Source of the DNA: Desulfomicrobiaceae bacterium
GTDB taxonomy: Bacteria > Desulfobacterota > Desulfovibrionia > Desulfovibrionales > Desulfomicrobiaceae
Assembly: GCA_003530935.1 (NCBI GenBank)
Contig: DPEO01000108.1
Coordinates: 1 to 21,840 of the forward strand
Length of the DNA stretch: 21,840 nt
Direction of reading: 5' to 3'
This document shows positions 1-7,835 of the stretch, piece by piece (position 1 is the stretch's first letter; each line of letters starts with the position of its first letter). The notes below the pieces were generated by a model, which was not told the origin of the DNA, did no database searches, and saw only the letters and a list, made by a program, of their open reading frames with translations. Made by a program: the position numbers and the translations under genes.

Positions 1-384
1 ATTGCGCTTTCCGATGCGGATGCCGAGATCGAACCGGTGCCCACTGTGGGTGGTGGACACAAGCCCGAACCGGAGCTCGACCGTCTCTCGAACATCATCA
101 AGGCTTTTAACGACCTGTTCGGCAACATTGCCTGGACCGACAAGGATCGGGTGCAGAAGCTCATCTTCAAGGAGATTCCTGCACGCGTAGCGGCCGACAC
201 GGCCTACCAGAATGCACGCAAGCATTCCGACAAACAAAACGCACGCATCGAGCACGACAAGGCCCTCGTTCGGGTGATGACCGCGCTACTTCGGGATGAC
301 ACCGAGCTGTTTAAGCAATTCAGCGACAATGAGTCGTTCCGTCGCTGGCTGACCGATACGGTATTCGCATTGACCTATGAGTAA
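1..384 (+). CDS. hsdR: Type I restriction endonuclease subunit R, C-terminal end (partial)
   Basis: This is the 3' end of a gene that begins before the window; frame 1 is open from the first base to the TAA at 382-384. The 127 visible residues match the C-terminal helical region of HsdR, the ATP-dependent translocase/nuclease subunit of type I restriction-modification enzymes. Recognisable family wording includes FKEIPARVAADTAYQNA, NARIEHDKALVRVM and a terminal FRRWLTDTVFALTYE. The nuclease and helicase domains would lie upstream, so their integrity cannot be judged. The next gene starts inside its last codons (8-base overlap, ATGAGTAA), implying co-transcription and coupled translation. An apparent GTG start at 37 is internal and not a real start. 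Confidence 0.85.
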   Translation: MALSDADAEIEPVPTVGGGHKPEPELDRLSNIIKAFNDLFGNIAWTDKDRVQKLIFKEIPARVAADTAYQNARKHSDKQNARIEHDKALVRVMTALLRDDTELFKQFSDNESFRRWLTDTVFALTYE

Positions 385-769
385 AACGATGCCGACTGCC
401 CGGCACATCTGGGATCAACTGCTGGTAACGAAGCCCACGATCCTCCGGCATTTGGACGTCGAGACCTCGCATCAAGCCTTCGAGCGACTGCAGGAGGCGG
501 CGGAACAACAGGGGAAGACGATCTACGACGAGCTGGTAGCCGCTCACCGGGAGCGTCTTGCTCGTGAGCGTGAGAAGGGCGAGTACGCCTTCGCTGCGCG
601 ACGCAGAGCCACCCTGCGCATCGGACTGCCCCAGGTCCGTAACCATCGCCTGAGTCTCCTGGAACAGGAAGAAGAACGCTTCAGGGTAGAACTCGAGCGC
701 AGGGCCCAGATCTTGCCGGAAATGGCGCCCCTGCTTCTCGTCCGCGTGGAGGGAGGCGCCCATGGGTAA
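377..769 (+). CDS. BrxHII-like (BREX type 3 SNF2 helicase) C-terminal fragment or stand-alone C-terminal domain
   Basis: The protein has 130 residues and starts at an ATG that overlaps the hsdR stop by 8 bases. It is rich in Arg and Glu and probably largely helical or coiled coil (about residues 35-115). Segments such as REREKGEYAFAARRRA, GLPQVRNHRL and PEMAPLLLVRVEGG resemble, from memory of the family, the extreme C-terminus of the roughly 1000-residue SNF2-type helicase BrxHII of BREX type 3 systems. No Walker or helicase motifs are present, so helicase activity is absent. In BREX-3 loci brxHII precedes pglZ, and a truncated pglZ lies one gene downstream, which supports the assignment. It may be a deletion remnant, or a small domain kept as a partner of the neighbouring defence proteins. 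The sequence does not decide between these. Confidence 0.5.
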   Translation: MSKTMPTARHIWDQLLVTKPTILRHLDVETSHQAFERLQEAAEQQGKTIYDELVAAHRERLAREREKGEYAFAARRRATLRIGLPQVRNHRLSLLEQEEERFRVELERRAQILPEMAPLLLVRVEGGAHG

Positions 770-815
770 ATACGTGAAAATATTGCTGCTAGATCCTCAA
801 GAGGTGAAGAAGTGA
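762..815 (+). CDS. 17-residue mini-ORF, possible translational-coupling leader
   Basis: The ATG at 762 opens a short frame that reads MGKYVKILLLDPQEVKK and stops with TGA at 813-815. Its start overlaps the end of the preceding ORF, and its stop overlaps the GTG start of the helicase gene (GTGA). The Shine-Dalgarno sequence of the helicase (GAGGTG, 801-806) lies inside it. It could couple translation between the flanking genes, be the leftover 5' end of a replaced gene, or be chance. No homologue is recognised. Confidence 0.25.
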   Translation: MGKYVKILLLDPQEVKK

Positions 816-3800
816 TTCCATTTAAAGACAAGGCCATTCGTTTAATCGAATACCTTCAAAGGCTTGCTTCATTACGGACTAAGTTGGTGCGGGATCTCAC
901 CAACTACGAAAGAATTCTTTGGCTATCTAGTATCCCGCAGCAAAAGGGCTGTTTTACACAGGCATGGGGCCGAGATGAGGATTATGATTCTGATATCTGG
1001 ATCGAGATCCAGACTCGGCGGGAGCCGGAATTGCCAACTATCCCGCATCAATGTGAAGGCTGGATCGACAAATCGTCCCTGAGAAACAAGAATGACTTGC
1101 CGGAACTCCTACCCGAGAGAATCAGGGAGATTAAGAATCCTGAATGGCAGCAGGGAGCTGATCAACCGGAATACATTTCAGTAACTGAACATCTGGAAAA
1201 TTTTCCTGAAATACAAAAGGCATGGGATCGATATCTCGAAGAGCGATGGCTTCCCTGGGTTGAAGATCATAACGCTTGGGAGAGCGTCCACAAAGTATAT
1301 ACCGAGCTCTTTGCCATTCACCAGGAACAACTTCGGCTTGGCGAGGAATATGAACTCATTCTCGGTCTAGGACTACTTACTTGGCAGACTCCTGCTGGCC
1401 AACGTGTTCGTCGACACCTAATTGTTGCTGACGCTGTTCTTGAGTTTGAGGCGCGCTTAGGGAAATTCACCGTCCGCCCTCATCCGGAGGGTGCAAAGCT
1501 TCGGCCTGAATTAAACATGTTGGATGTCGAGGAACAACCAGTGCGCGCCGAGGAAACCGCGAAGGTTTCATTGGCTGATGCCGGAGATGATCCTTGGGGG
1601 AAAGGGTGTATCGAAGGCGTGCTCAAATCCTTGGCCCATTCTATCCATTCGCAAGGCGAGTATGTCAACTCCCTGGAAGGGGGTAAGATCCGTCCTTCTG
1701 CGAAACCGGTCGTTGAATATGCTCCCGCTTTGATCCTGCGAAAGCGTTCTGCCAAGGGTCTTACAGAGACCCTGAAACGGATTAAGGAGCGAATCGAAAA
1801 GGATGAGGACATCCCCGGCGAATTCGCGGACCTTGCCGAAATCAGAACGAAAGTTGACCGCGAATCGGGTGATGGCCCGGAAAAGCAAAACCGGGTATTC
1901 GACGGAGAGATCTTCTTTCCAAAGCCGTCGAACGAAGAGCAACGCCGTATCGTGGACAAGATTCGGTCAGCGAGCGGCGTCCTTGTGCAGGGGCCGCCGG
2001 GCACGGGAAAGTCTCACACCATCGCAAATCTGATTTGCCATTTGCTTGCCACGGGACAGCGAACGCTCATCACAGCCAAAACGCCACGTGCGCTTAAGGT
2101 TCTTGAAGGGCTGATTCCGCCTGAATTACGCCCTCTCTGCATCAACCTCCTTGGCAGCGGCTCTGAGGAGCGCCGCTCTCTGGAATCCAGCGTTGGCGGC
2201 ATACTCCGCAAGAATGAGGAGTGGAAAGAAGAGCGCGCCAAACGAGAGCAAACAGAACTTGAAGAACGCCTCCGACATCTACGGGAAGAGCAAGCCAAGA
2301 TCAATAGGCAGCTCCGCGATATCCGGGAATCCGAAACCCATACACGATCCATAGCAGGGGGCACGTATCGAGGCACCGCAGCTCGAATCGCAGAAGCCGT
2401 CAACCGAGACAAACCACAATATGAGTGGTTTACAGACAAAGTAACCGGGGACGAAGCTTGTCCTGTTTCTTCGAACGAGTTACGCAGGCTTCTTAATGAG
2501 CTACGCTATTTTACGCCAGAGAAACGTGAAGAATTAAACCTTCGATGGCCTGAGACGTTGCCGTTTCCCGACGAGTTTGTGAGATTTGTTCAGGACGAGG
2601 GTCGAGCTGTTCAGGAAGAACAAATCGCAAAAAGTGGAGCCGACGAACAAATCGCCGATCTACTATCAAAGAGCGATCCCGATGCTATCGAAGCAGTTAT
2701 TGTCGCACTGTCCGATTTTCTTGACGTACGAAGAAAATTGACGGCGTTGTCATATTCCTGGATGGGTGGTGTACTTCGAGATGTCCTTTGCGGCAATTCA
2801 GCCCTTTGGCGAGAACTTGCTCGAGTAACGAAGGATGTGATCGCGACAGTTGAACCCCTCGTTGAAGTCGCAGACAACAACAGCATCGAACTTCCGGATG
2901 CCCCTAATATCAGGGCGCTTTATGAAGATGCCCGCAAACTAAAAGAACATATGGAGAATGGGGGGAAACTGGGCTGGGGGCCATTTCGACCCAGAGCGGT
3001 GAAAGAGTGTCTTTATGTAATCAAGACTGTGCGCATCGGCGGGCATCCATGCTCTACTGTCGAACATTTATCTGTTCTGTGCGACGCATTGCATGTTCGA
3101 ATCGAGTGTGAGAAAGCGTGGAACTTCTGGGTGGGGCGGGCTGATAAGACTACGGGGCCTTATGCTCTGCAACTGACAGCGCTCAAGTCAATGTGCAATG
3201 CTCTTGAGGATGCCTTGCGGTTTGAAGATCTGATTGCGGAATGCCGTGAGGCAATTCGAAAGTGCCCATTTGTCAGTGAGCCAGTCTGGAGTGATGAAGT
3301 TCAGGTCAAAAGGCTAATCGCCTCTTGCCAACTTGCGCAGGCCCGGCATCGCAAGCGGCTTACCGCCGAGCAAATACACAATGTTGAAGCGGCAGTACTG
3401 ACCGTCGCTACCGATAGCCACGCACATCCCGTTACGAGAGAAGTGCTGAACGCTATTTGTAACCGCGACTTGGATGAATTCGCAAAAGCATTGAGCAAGA
3501 TTCAGGAGTTGAAAGCGGATCGCCAGCGCCTTCAAGAGGTGGATGAGTATCTCTCGAGATTGAGCTGCTTGCTACCAGATCTTACAGATGAATTGAAGCG
3601 AACTTGCGACGAGCCATATTGGGACGAACGTCTTCAGCATATCGAGGATGCTTGGCGTTGGGCACAGGCGCGATATTGGGTTGAAGAATATATCAGGCAG
3701 GAGGATCTCCCTGCCCTCGCCAAGCGAGCAAAACAGATTGAGGACGAGATCAACGAGACCATTGCAAAACTCGCTTCGCTTCGTGCCTGGTCGTTTTGCT

Positions 3801-5254
3801 TTTCCCGGCTCAAGGAAGACCATAGACGCCACATGGAAGCTTGGCAGCAGGCCATGCGGCGGCTTGGCAAAGGGACAGGAAAACATGCGCCACGCCACAG
3901 GCGTGAGGCCCAACATCACCTCAACCAATGCCGCGAAGCTGTTCCCGTATGGGTGATGCCGCTTCACCGGGTCTGGGACACGGTAGACCCAACGCCGGGA
4001 ATGTTTGATGTCATCATCGTTGACGAGGCTTCGCAATGCGGTGTCGAAGCGCTTCCGTTGTTCTATCTGGGAAAGAAGATATTGATTGTTGGAGACGACA
4101 AGCAGATCAGTCCGGAGGCCGTGGGATTGCCCCGAGATGCTGCACATCGCCTGATGGAGGAAATTCTCCACGATTTCCGCTTTAAATCTTCATTTGATGT
4201 CGAAAGCAGCCTGTTCGATCATGGAAAGCTTCGCTATGGAACGCGGCGAATCACGCTGCGTGAGCACTTTCGCTGCATGCCGGAGATCATCCGATTCAGC
4301 AACGATCTCTGCTATACCGATACGCCGTTGATTCCACTACGACAATATGGTCCTGGTCGATTGCCTCCTCTTCAACGCGTCTTTGTCGAAGGTGGTTACC
4401 GCGAAGGTAGTAATAGTCGGGCAATCAACCGCCCAGAGGCCGAAGCTATCGTCGAAAAGATTGTCGGATTGTGCTCTGATGACTGCTACGCTGAAAAGAC
4501 TATGGGGGTCGTCGTACTGCAGGGCGGTGCTCAGGCAGAACTAATTGAAAGTTTACTGCTTAAGCAACTACACGCTGAAGAAATTGAGCGACGACGCCTT
4601 ATTTGTGGAAATCCATACAGTTTCCAAGGCGATGAGCGTGATGTTATTTTTCTTTCAATGGTCGCCGCGCCCAATGAGAGAATAGGTCCGTTCACCAAAG
4701 CAGCTGATGAAAGACGTTTTAACGTTGCCGTAAGCCGTGCCAGGGATCAGGTGTGGCTCTTCCATTCTGTGCGGTTGGAGGATTTGAGCGAAAAGGATCT
4801 ACGGCGAAGACTGTTGGAATTCTTTGAAAACTCGAGGCCTCAGCAAGTAGCAGGAATAGGCAGGGATGAACTGGAGCGTAAGGCGAACCAGGATAATCGC
4901 AGTATTGTAAAACCGCCAGCCCCATTTGAAAGTTGGTTTGAGGTAGATGTCGCGCTGGAATTGTTGCGAAGAGGATTTTTGGTCACGCCACAATTTGAGG
5001 TCGCGGGTAAAAGAATCGACTTGGTGGTCGAAGGAGGCCATGCGCGCTTAGCAGTTGAGTGCGATGGTGATCAATGGCATGGAGCCGATCGCTACGAGGA
5101 GGACATGCAGCGCCAGCGCCAATTAGAACGATGCGGCTGGGAATTCTTTCGTGTTCGAGAATCCGCCTTCTACGCAGATAAGGATGCCGCGCTCCGGAAC
5201 CTTTGGTCCATACTCGAAGAGAGAGGGATTTATCCCTGTGGCAGTCATGGATAG
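812..5254 (+). CDS. Large SF1 (COG1112-type) helicase with C-terminal DUF559/Vsr-like nuclease domain, probable anti-phage protein
   Basis: This 1480-residue protein starts at GTG 812, five bases after GAGGTG. Residues 1 to about 350 are an uncharacterised N-terminal region. A superfamily 1 helicase of the UPF1/DNA2 (AAA_11/AAA_12) kind follows: Walker A GPPGTGKS at 394-401, a long helical insert, Walker B with DEAS at 1071-1074, then GDDKQISP, LREHFRCMPEI, NPYSFQGDERDVI and FNVAVSRARDQVW. The last 110 residues look like a PD-(D/E)XK fold of the DUF559/MTES_1575/Vsr group, with D1403, E1416, D1418 and the DGDQWHG motif as likely catalytic elements. Helicase plus Vsr-like nuclease architectures occur in single-protein phage defences (for example Hhe, or Mokosh-type helicase fusions), so a defence role is inferred. 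It sits between BREX-like remnants and is more A+T-rich than its neighbours, consistent with a separately acquired cargo gene. I see no frameshift. Confidence 0.85.
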   Translation: MIPFKDKAIRLIEYLQRLASLRTKLVRDLTNYERILWLSSIPQQKGCFTQAWGRDEDYDSDIWIEIQTRREPELPTIPHQCEGWIDKSSLRNKNDLPELLPERIREIKNPEWQQGADQPEYISVTEHLENFPEIQKAWDRYLEERWLPWVEDHNAWESVHKVYTELFAIHQEQLRLGEEYELILGLGLLTWQTPAGQRVRRHLIVADAVLEFEARLGKFTVRPHPEGAKLRPELNMLDVEEQPVRAEETAKVSLADAGDDPWGKGCIEGVLKSLAHSIHSQGEYVNSLEGGKIRPSAKPVVEYAPALILRKRSAKGLTETLKRIKERIEKDEDIPGEFADLAEIRTKVDRESGDGPEKQNRVFDGEIFFPKPSNEEQRRIVDKIRSASGVLVQGPPGTGKSHTIANLICHLLATGQRTLITAKTPRALKVLEGLIPPELRPLCINLLGSGSEERRSLESSVGGILRKNEEWKEERAKREQTELEERLRHLREEQAKINRQLRDIRESETHTRSIAGGTYRGTAARIAEAVNRDKPQYEWFTDKVTGDEACPVSSNELRRLLNELRYFTPEKREELNLRWPETLPFPDEFVRFVQDEGRAVQEEQIAKSGADEQIADLLSKSDPDAIEAVIVALSDFLDVRRKLTALSYSWMGGVLRDVLCGNSALWRELARVTKDVIATVEPLVEVADNNSIELPDAPNIRALYEDARKLKEHMENGGKLGWGPFRPRAVKECLYVIKTVRIGGHPCSTVEHLSVLCDALHVRIECEKAWNFWVGRADKTTGPYALQLTALKSMCNALEDALRFEDLIAECREAIRKCPFVSEPVWSDEVQVKRLIASCQLAQARHRKRLTAEQIHNVEAAVLTVATDSHAHPVTREVLNAICNRDLDEFAKALSKIQELKADRQRLQEVDEYLSRLSCLLPDLTDELKRTCDEPYWDERLQHIEDAWRWAQARYWVEEYIRQEDLPALAKRAKQIEDEINETIAKLASLRAWSFCFSRLKEDHRRHMEAWQQAMRRLGKGTGKHAPRHRREAQHHLNQCREAVPVWVMPLHRVWDTVDPTPGMFDVIIVDEASQCGVEALPLFYLGKKILIVGDDKQISPEAVGLPRDAAHRLMEEILHDFRFKSSFDVESSLFDHGKLRYGTRRITLREHFRCMPEIIRFSNDLCYTDTPLIPLRQYGPGRLPPLQRVFVEGGYREGSNSRAINRPEAEAIVEKIVGLCSDDCYAEKTMGVVVLQGGAQAELIESLLLKQLHAEEIERRRLICGNPYSFQGDERDVIFLSMVAAPNERIGPFTKAADERRFNVAVSRARDQVWLFHSVRLEDLSEKDLRRRLLEFFENSRPQQVAGIGRDELERKANQDNRSIVKPPAPFESWFEVDVALELLRRGFLVTPQFEVAGKRIDLVVEGGHARLAVECDGDQWHGADRYEEDMQRQRQLERCGWEFFRVRESAFYADKDAALRNLWSILEERGIYPCGSHG

Positions 5255-6026
5255 TTGGCGTGACCAAATCCTGAGTGAGTTCACACCCCAGGTCGCCAGG
5301 CTTACCCTGGTCGCGGATCCGGACGGCCTGCTCCTTGAAGAAGGTGTCCTCGAAGGGATCCGGGAACGGGGCTTTGAGCTGATCCCGTTCGAGGATCATG
5401 TCGCCTTTCGCTATGCCTACGAATCCAAGTTCCGCTCCCGCTGGGACCGCGGCGAGAAAACCGATCTGGTGGTGGTGCTGAGATCGCCGTCGAGCGATCT
5501 CGATGCCTTACCCTACGACCTGCTGCAGGCTGGCCGCAAGCTCTCGTTCTCCTTAAGCGATCTCTTCCCGAATCTCAGCTATCCCGTGGTCGCGGCGCTC
5601 GACCGGGCTGATCTCGACGCCTTGTTCGATGCGCAATTGAGACACGCGCCGGGGCAGCTCGGCGACAACGCTACGAAGGAGTTCGTCCTTCGTCATGTGT
5701 TCGAGATCGCGCCGGAACTCATCAAAGAGCCTCAGGACCTGCTCCGGGTCTTGCTGCGCCGCCATTACCGCGGCGGGCGGATTCCGGCCATTCTCGATGA
5801 GCGCTTTATCCAGGTGCTTCGTCAAAACGGCCTGTTCGAGGATTGGCCTCTGGAATCCATCATTCCGGACGCGCAAGCATTCTTTGCGTTCCTGCAGGAG
5901 CGTTGACCGGTGTTCCTGGATTCGCTTGCCAAGCCGACGGACAATGCCGTCCACGAGGACGCCTCACGCTACGGCTTCGAGTTCCCAGGACCGACGCTTT
6001 TGCCTTTCGACCACCACCCTATCTGA
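5247..6026 (+). pseudogene. pglZ: pglZ of a BREX type 3-like system, interrupted and truncated
   Basis: The ATG at 5247 overlaps the helicase stop by 8 bases. Its first 219 residues (MDSWRDQILSEFTPQV onward) match, from family memory, the N-terminus of BREX-3 PglZ, a predicted alkaline-phosphatase-superfamily protein that is an essential BREX component. The frame stops at TGA 5904-5906, directly after FLQER. In homologues a Trp follows, and the post-stop codons continue the family sequence in the same frame (PVFLDSLAKPTDN, then FEFPGPTLLPFDH) to about 6012. From there the sequence diverges and ends at TGA 6024-6026. This looks like a TGG-to-TGA nonsense change followed by loss of the rest, including the phosphatase domain; full-length PglZ is several hundred residues longer. 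The 219-residue product may still be translated, but canonical activity is not expected. Confidence 0.75.
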
Positions 6027-6200
6027 AAAGCGTCCTCGATTCACCGAGCCTGTTCCCGTTCCGTCTCAGCCCAATGTACGCAGACCACCTGGTCGCGGTA
6101 TCCGGACGGCTCGATGTGCTGCGACACGGCCTTGACCAGGACTTGATCATGCTCCGCACGGAAAAAGGGCCTGCGGCGGTAAAGTAGCAGGAACGGGAAA

Positions 6201-7241
6201 ATGGGCTTCCGGTTCTGGAGACGAATCAGGATCGCACCGGGCGTGACCCTGAACCTGAGTAAGTCGGGCGGCTCTCTCTCGTTCGGGCCACGCGGAGCGA
6301 AGTTTACCATCGGTCCGAGGGGCAAGCGGGCCACGATGGGCATTCCGGGAACAGGCCTTTTCTACACGACCACTGTTCCGAGCGGGAGGTCCAGCGGTGG
6401 GAGAAGCGCGTCCTACTCGCCGCCGGCCGTCCCAACGGTCCGCCCGGAAGACCGGCTGACCCTGGGTTTCTTGAAGCGGCTATTTACGCCGGACGACGAG
6501 GAAGCTCTGGTGGACGGTTGCCGGGAGCTGGTACTGGGGAATGAGGACAAAGCGCTTCACCACCTCGAGCAGGCGGCTCATCTGGCAGACGGAGCGTACC
6601 TCGCTGGCTTTCTGGCCCTCAAGAAGGAGCGACTGGAAGAAGCTGCGAGCTACCTGTCCACGGCCGCCGAAAAGTACCGCCGCTTGAGCCGTTACTTCTC
6701 CAAATACGGCATCTCCGCCACCATGAGCCTGCCCATCACAGACGAGATATCCGCGCATGTGGGCCCGGATCTTCGGGGTGTGTTGCTGGGCCTGGTAGAG
6801 GTCTACCAGCGTCAGGAGCGTTGGCAGGATGCGATTGCCTGCCTGGAAAAACTACGGCGGCTCGAACCCGACGACGCGGTGGTGAAGCTCTCCCTCGCGG
6901 AGCTGCTGTTGGACGCCCGCCCGGTCGACAAGAACGTCTGCCGGAAGATCGTGCGGTTGGCCGAGGGCATCGAGAACGAGACGCCGGTCCACACCGCTTT
7001 GCTGCTCTACAAGGCCAGGGCCCTGCGCGGGCTCGGGCTCCTGGACGCGGCGCGGGAGACTCTGACGGGCGCCCTGCGCCGGAGGAAAGCCCGCTCCGAG
7101 GAGCTGCTCCGGGCGCTCCGGTACGAACGGGCCCTGGTCTATGAGGACCTCGGCCAGCGCCGGCGGGCGCGCAGCGAGCTCGAGAAGCTCTACGCCGAGG
7201 ACCCGGATTACGAGGACGTGGCGGCCCGGTTGGGGCTGTGA
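6201..7241 (+). CDS. DUF4236 domain protein with TPR-like repeats
   Basis: This 346-residue protein starts at ATG 6201 with AGGA eight bases upstream (6189-6192). Residues 1 to about 55 form a DUF4236 domain: MGFRFWRRIRI, LNLSKSGG, GPRGAKFTIGPRG and GIPGTGLFYTT are its hallmark Gly-rich beta strands. A Ser/Pro-rich linker (about 58-80) follows. From about residue 95 to the end come helical, Leu/Ala-rich repeats of tetratricopeptide type, including LVEVYQRQERWQDAIACLEKLRRLEPDD and the final ERALVYEDLGQRRRARSELEKLYAEDPDYED. TPRs mediate protein-protein contacts; DUF4236 has no assigned biochemical role. No signal peptide is evident. It lies about 175 bases beyond the broken pglZ on the same strand and is followed by repeats and no further gene, so it is the last gene of the acquired block. 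Its function is unknown. Confidence 0.8.
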   Translation: MGFRFWRRIRIAPGVTLNLSKSGGSLSFGPRGAKFTIGPRGKRATMGIPGTGLFYTTTVPSGRSSGGRSASYSPPAVPTVRPEDRLTLGFLKRLFTPDDEEALVDGCRELVLGNEDKALHHLEQAAHLADGAYLAGFLALKKERLEEAASYLSTAAEKYRRLSRYFSKYGISATMSLPITDEISAHVGPDLRGVLLGLVEVYQRQERWQDAIACLEKLRRLEPDDAVVKLSLAELLLDARPVDKNVCRKIVRLAEGIENETPVHTALLLYKARALRGLGLLDAARETLTGALRRRKARSEELLRALRYERALVYEDLGQRRRARSELEKLYAEDPDYEDVAARLGL

Positions 7242-7305
7242 CAAGCTGTGTCACGGAGCTGTGACATCCCATGCTGACGACAAACTTGCGACACAGCTTG
7301 CGACA
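7238..7305 (+). repeat. Cluster of NGACA units, possible orphan transposon end
   Basis: The short unit GTGACA/GCGACA/ACGACA recurs in direct orientation at 7238, 7261, 7277, 7288 and 7300, with one inverted copy (TGTCAC, 7249-7254). The last two share CTTGCGACA. The first overlaps the stop of the preceding gene. Iterated TGTC(A/G)CA-type sites are typical of the ends of Tn7/Tn5053/IS21-like elements bound by DDE transposases, but no transposase or second end is visible here. The assignment is tentative. Confidence 0.35.
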
Positions 7306-7835
7306 TCCGGTTCAGGCCGGACAGGAGGAAATCCGAATCAACGCCGTTTCCGGCCCCTCGGGGGTGTGCCGCTATTTGAAAAGATATTGTGTATCAATGG
7401 GTTAGGTGATATCCTGGCGGTGGAGAGTGGTTATGAAGAGGGTTGCAGGTGGGGAGCCAGATGACAATCCGCTGCGTACAGCGGTTCATAACGCAAGACC
7501 CCGCAGAGTGATCTCTCCGGGGTCTTTGTATATCTGCACGCGCCACCCCGCCCCCTGCCCACTGCCTTTGTTGCCTCGGCGCTATGGGGTCCACGTGGCC
7601 ACCCAGGCACACCAGGCGACGGATTTCACTGCACGCACCGCCTCCCAACCAAAGACACTCCCACACAAGGGTAGATTCGCCCATGCCTCAAGCGCGGCTC
7701 AAGGGGCGAGCAGAGTCTAGTGACACCAACTGCCGCTCACTATAACATTACGCCAAAAGGCATAACAATGCACGAGGAGAGGATTCCTCTGGGATAGGGT
7801 TTTCTTGGACACCCGCCGGGCCGCCTTTTCATGGC
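7242..7835. other. Gene-free stretch at the probable island/chromosome boundary
   Basis: About 590 bases contain no convincing coding sequence; the open frames on both strands have no family resemblance and no Shine-Dalgarno sequence. It holds the NGACA cluster at its left end, a small hairpin (CCGCTG/CAGCGG, 7469-7484), a strong intrinsic terminator (7495-7526) and an imperfect inverted repeat TTACGCC-AAAA-GGCATAA near 7748-7765. No tRNA or recognisable attachment site could be identified. Confidence 0.5.
7495..7530 (+). terminator. Strong intrinsic terminator without an obvious upstream gene
   Basis: The arms AAGACCCCG (7495-7503) and CGGGGTCTT (7518-7526) pair perfectly. Inside them AGAG/CTCT (7505-7508 and 7513-7516) form a further stem around TGAT, and TTTGTATAT follows. 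The element is nearly symmetrical and could work in both directions. The closest + strand gene ends 250 bases upstream, so it may end a small RNA or be left from a lost gene. Confidence 0.65.

Noticed and set aside
6041..6343. A 100-codon minus-strand ORF between pglZ and the DUF4236 gene
   Set aside because: Half of it is antisense to the DUF4236 domain, and no family resemblance or ribosome-binding site was seen.
7238..7254. GTGAC-N7-GTCAC as a CRP-type binding site
   Set aside because: The spacing and context are those of the NGACA repeat cluster, and it overlaps a stop codon with no promoter downstream.
7400..7465. A tRNA-derived attachment site near TGGCGGTGGAGAGTGG
   Set aside because: It faintly resembles the complement of a tRNA-Ser 3' end, but the T-loop sequence is missing and no second copy is visible.
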